A stretch of 7,395 nucleotides of DNA from positions 1 through 7,395 of the forward strand of contig JACQJE010000134.1 in the NCBI GenBank assembly GCA_016205125.1, written 5' to 3'. This DNA is from Deltaproteobacteria bacterium (GTDB lineage: Bacteria > Bdellovibrionota > O2-12-FULL-43-9 > JACQJE01). Below the pieces are notes generated by a model. It worked only from the letters and a program-made list of their open reading frames with translations, was not told the origin of the DNA and searched no databases. The translations under genes were made by a program, and so were the position numbers. This document shows, piece by piece, positions 5,451 to 7,395 of this stretch. Position 1 is the stretch's first letter, and every line of letters starts with the position of its first letter.

Positions 5451-6773
5451 CTTTTTTGGCAAACTGGCTAGATTCGAGCCAGTTTGCCGACTCAGGCGAA
5501 CAATGGCCGCCAAGATCACAGCCAGGCAAAACCAGGTCACCTTGGCTTTGATAGAACTTGCCAACGGCTCATCGACAAAGGAGTGAATGGCAAAAAAGAG
5601 CCACCCCCCTAAGGCTCCGGCAAGAAGCGTCCTTTCAAGTACCTGCTCCTTATTGCGTCGCAGATGCGAAACTCCCAGGATCAAGGGTGCAGAGACAAAC
5701 AAGACAAAAACAAAAAAGCCAATGATGCCGCAATCCGATAGCATCTGAAGATAGGTATTGTGAGGGTGATCGGGGAGATTGTGCTCTGGATAATGCGAAC
5801 GAAGATGTTCCCGACGGGCGCCATAATTGGCATAACCGATTCCCAGAACAGGATGCTGACGAAATAACTCAATAGAAGCTTTCCAGACCAGAAGACGATG
5901 ATTCACACTCTCGTCCCCTCTCTCTTCTCTGTTCTGATCAAATACCTCCGTCCACTGAAACGCTCGGCTGCGAAGAGAGGGGCTCAAAGTGAGACCGATT
6001 CCAACTCCAAGAAGAGCAACGAGAAGTGTCGCTGCAAAAATCTTTCTCGATCGGAGAAAAGCTAAAAAAAAGGTTGCCGCGGCAAAAGCAATCCACGCTC
6101 CACGGCAATAAGAAAAGAGAACTCCGAATGACGCGATAAGAAAAAGGGAAAAGAGTCCTAATCTCTTCGGGAGAGAGAGGTGTGAAAAGAGAAGCCCTCC
6201 CCATAAAAAGAGCGCTGCAACGCTTTGGACATAAGCAAAGGTAATGTAATGAGAAAAAGTACCAATCGCGCTATATCGGCCAGCTTCAAAGGCGCGAATG
6301 AAATCGCGCTCAGGGGCGCGGAGTAAGTCAATTCCCGTAAAATGCTGATAGAGAGCAAACAGACTAATCCCGCCAATGACCCAGAGCGCAGGCCTCCAAA
6401 GTTTTTCCCACGACGAAAAATGCACTAAGGCGCAGTAGGCCGCTCCCAGCACCAGCAGACTCCGCATTTGCTTCGTTAAAAGCCCAAGTCGGGAGAGATC
6501 TCCATACCCCATCCAGCCGGCCCAAAAGATGCTGACAAACCAGACAGCCGCCAGCGCAAGAATGACAAATTGCAAAGGGAGCGCCGGTACTTTTCTTTTT
6601 TCAACAATCAGCCAAAGCGCGAGGAAGATCCCCAGAACGATCAGCAAGACATCCATCCCTGTCCGGGAGGTGAGAAGTGCGCAGACAAAGAGGGAAAAAA
6701 TTATCTCCAGCCACGATTCACGGAGAACGCCCTTCGACAAAGTCAGCGCAATCTGATTCATGGCACCATTCAC
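5436..6773 (-). CDS. O-antigen ligase / Wzy-type polymerase family membrane protein
   Basis: This 445-residue polytopic protein belongs to the O-antigen ligase (WaaL/RfaL; Wzy_C) superfamily. Members transfer or polymerise undecaprenyl-linked glycans on the outer face of the inner membrane. Hydrophobic segments run almost throughout (e.g. 24-57, 67-88, 104-118, 130-142, 178-197, 205-221, 227-240, 247-263, 347-367, 383-397, 411-426). A large soluble loop at about 264-346 carries the diagnostic HRLLVWKASIELF..HPVLGIGYANYG (292-318) and DHPHNTYLQMLSDCGIIG (335-352). Arg224 in YCRGAW matches the conserved Arg of an earlier loop. Ligase and polymerase cannot be told apart by sequence. It starts at GTG, overlapping the upstream gene's TGA as GTGA, with GGAGGAG 8 nt before it; an in-frame ATG four codons later (6761) is an alternative. 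Its last ~18 codons (TGSNLASLPKKQSLF and just before) coincide with two hairpins. Confidence 0.88.
   Translation of the reverse strand: MNGAMNQIALTLSKGVLRESWLEIIFSLFVCALLTSRTGMDVLLIVLGIFLALWLIVEKRKVPALPLQFVILALAAVWFVSIFWAGWMGYGDLSRLGLLTKQMRSLLVLGAAYCALVHFSSWEKLWRPALWVIGGISLFALYQHFTGIDLLRAPERDFIRAFEAGRYSAIGTFSHYITFAYVQSVAALFLWGGLLFSHLSLPKRLGLFSLFLIASFGVLFSYCRGAWIAFAAATFFLAFLRSRKIFAATLLVALLGVGIGLTLSPSLRSRAFQWTEVFDQNREERGDESVNHRLLVWKASIELFRQHPVLGIGYANYGARREHLRSHYPEHNLPDHPHNTYLQMLSDCGIIGFFVFVLFVSAPLILGVSHLRRNKEQVLERTLLAGALGGWLFFAIHSFVDEPLASSIKAKVTWFCLAVILAAIVRLSRQTGSNLASLPKKQSLF
5458..5488 (-). other. Perfect 12-bp inverted repeat in the 3' end of the ligase gene
   Basis: GGCAAACTGGCT (5458-5469) and AGCCAGTTTGCC (5477-5488) are exact reverse complements around a 7-nt loop. 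The palindrome lies wholly within the ligase coding frame and encodes the tail around RQTGSNLASLP. On the minus strand it is followed by AAAAAAG and not by a T-run, so it is not a standard terminator. It resembles a palindromic element or stable mRNA structure. No second copy is seen in the window. Confidence 0.75.
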
Positions 6774-7285
6774 CTCACAATCTCCTCCATACAGCTTCTG
6801 ACAAACGCCAACTCAGCAGAGGGGAGTGAGGATTCCTGCGTTCTCGCTGCATTGTAATTCTCCACCATTGCGGCCAAAAAACTATCTGCCTCCGGAATAC
6901 CCATCCTGTTCCACAGGCAGAAGATCCTGCTCGTAAGAAGTTTCGCCCGGGGGACCAGAGGGGTGTTCGAATACTTCGTTGTAATCGCGCCTAAGTAGGA
7001 GAGCTGTTGATGCCAAAAAACTGCTGGGTTCTGGATATCCTTAAAAAGGAGATCCTTTCGTTTCCTTTTAATCAGATCAAGACAACGGTCATCCAACTCC
7101 TCAGGGTGACTCAAAAATTTCCTATGACACGCTTCCACCGCGTCAATTTGCGCTGCGGCAAGGTGATAAAGACGCGCCGCTCTCGCTTCCAACAGCTTCT
7201 GATAAACGCGCGGTAAAATAAGCACACAGACTATCAAGAGAGCAGAGATGGCAATGATTTTACAGAAGGGCTTTTTAGGTTTCAT
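6770..7285 (-). CDS. Small membrane-anchored protein of unknown function
   Basis: I do not recognise this 171-residue protein. It has a short basic N-terminus (MKPKKPFCK), one hydrophobic segment at about 9-25 (IIAISALLIVCVLILP), then a soluble, largely helical, charged domain. This suggests a signal anchor with the rest in the periplasm or outside the membrane, although six Cys residues are present (8, 20, 53, 68, 123, 165). Alternating helices (e.g. LLEARAARLYHLAAAQIDA, PRAKLLTSRIFCLWNRMG) recall TPR-like repeats without a convincing match. The ATG at 7285 has a weak GAGAAG site 5 nt upstream. Its 3' end encodes the SD of the ligase gene and its TGA overlaps the ligase GTG, so the two are probably translated together. 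This suggests an accessory role in the same glycan step; that is inference from position. Confidence 0.75.
   Translation of the reverse strand: MKPKKPFCKIIAISALLIVCVLILPRVYQKLLEARAARLYHLAAAQIDAVEACHRKFLSHPEELDDRCLDLIKRKRKDLLFKDIQNPAVFWHQQLSYLGAITTKYSNTPLVPRAKLLTSRIFCLWNRMGIPEADSFLAAMVENYNAARTQESSLPSAELAFVRSCMEEIVR
6782..6788 (-). promoter_or_regulatory. Shine-Dalgarno of the ligase gene, inside the upstream gene
   Basis: GGAGGAG on the minus strand lies 8 nt before the GTG at 6773 and encodes Glu-Glu near the end of the 171-residue protein. It favours GTG over the later ATG at 6761, which has only a weaker AGGTGA ahead of it. Confidence 0.7.
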
Positions 7286-7325
7286 TTCAACTTCTCAGCT
7301 TCGTTCGGGAATCTCACACCACATC

Positions 7326-7354
7326 GGTTTACTTGAGGTATTGAGGAGTGTCAA
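7326..7354 (-). promoter_or_regulatory. Candidate sigma-70-type promoter for the envelope gene set
   Basis: The minus strand shows a perfect -35 TTGACA (7354-7349), a 17-nt spacer, and a poor -10 TAAACC (7331-7326). This would give a leader of roughly 35 nt before the ATG at 7285. The spacer contains two near-copies of an 8-mer (CTCAATAC, CTCAAGTA). The 110-bp region 7286-7395 holds no other convincing feature. The weak -10 keeps confidence low, and the genes could instead be read through from upstream. Confidence 0.35.
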
Positions 7355-7395
7355 TCTCGCTAGGAGTCTGTCGGAGAAATAGCAAAATCCATCAA

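Noticed and set aside
5431..5457. Plus-strand intrinsic terminator (hairpin followed by CTTTTTT)
   Set aside because: The shape fits, but the stem is AT-rich and no plus-strand gene lies upstream. The same bases are better explained as structure at the ligase-flippase junction.
7295..7393. Minus-strand frame open from the right edge (about 32 codons, ending ..CEIPERS, stop at 7297-7295)
   Set aside because: It could be the tail of an upstream gene, but an open run of this length is common by chance. The composition is unremarkable, and a better -35 element lies inside it.
7358..7395. Possible insertion-sequence end (GGAGTCTGTCGGAGAAATAG) at the right edge
   Set aside because: It vaguely recalls IS or repeat termini, but no inverted partner, target duplication or transposase is in the window.

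Overview
The window is a bacterial chromosomal segment with moderate GC by eye. Five complete genes lie head to tail on the minus strand. The last ~30 codons of a convergent plus-strand gene sit at the left edge. No plasmid, phage, transposase, CRISPR or tRNA/rRNA signature is visible.

The organism cannot be named from this sequence. An O-antigen ligase-type membrane protein suggests a Gram-negative-type or polysaccharide-coated cell. Pyruvate phosphate dikinase (PPDK) points to PPi-linked pyruvate/PEP metabolism, common in anaerobes and uncultured lineages. Glycyl-tRNA synthetase is the single-chain alpha2 type, which excludes lineages with separate GlyQ and GlyS subunits. Two kinds of dispersed palindromic repeat are present, both of the sort often seen in genomes of environmental bacteria.

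Layout in the direction of minus-strand transcription (right to left): a candidate promoter (7326-7354); a small membrane-anchored protein of unknown function (6770-7285); an O-antigen ligase/polymerase-family protein (5436-6773) that overlaps it by 4 bp as GTGA; a YbhN/LPG-synthase-like 'flippase' membrane protein (4407-5417) 18 bp further on, with a TTG start; a 113-bp gap with a dispersed repeat; glycyl-tRNA synthetase (2968-4293); a 74-bp gap with a second copy of that repeat; and PPDK (137-2893). The first three genes look like one translationally coupled envelope-polysaccharide unit. The last two look like a housekeeping pair, a neighbourhood known from several bacterial groups. Whether the two blocks share a transcript is open.

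The most interesting observations concern how repeats and hairpins intersect with genes. A palindromic repeat lies in frame inside ppdK and encodes a Pro/Gly/Glu-rich insert. The last ~18 codons of the ligase coincide with two perfect hairpins directly ahead of the flippase ribosome-binding site. Two identical 26-nt repeats bracket glyS. No clear new multi-gene system was found.
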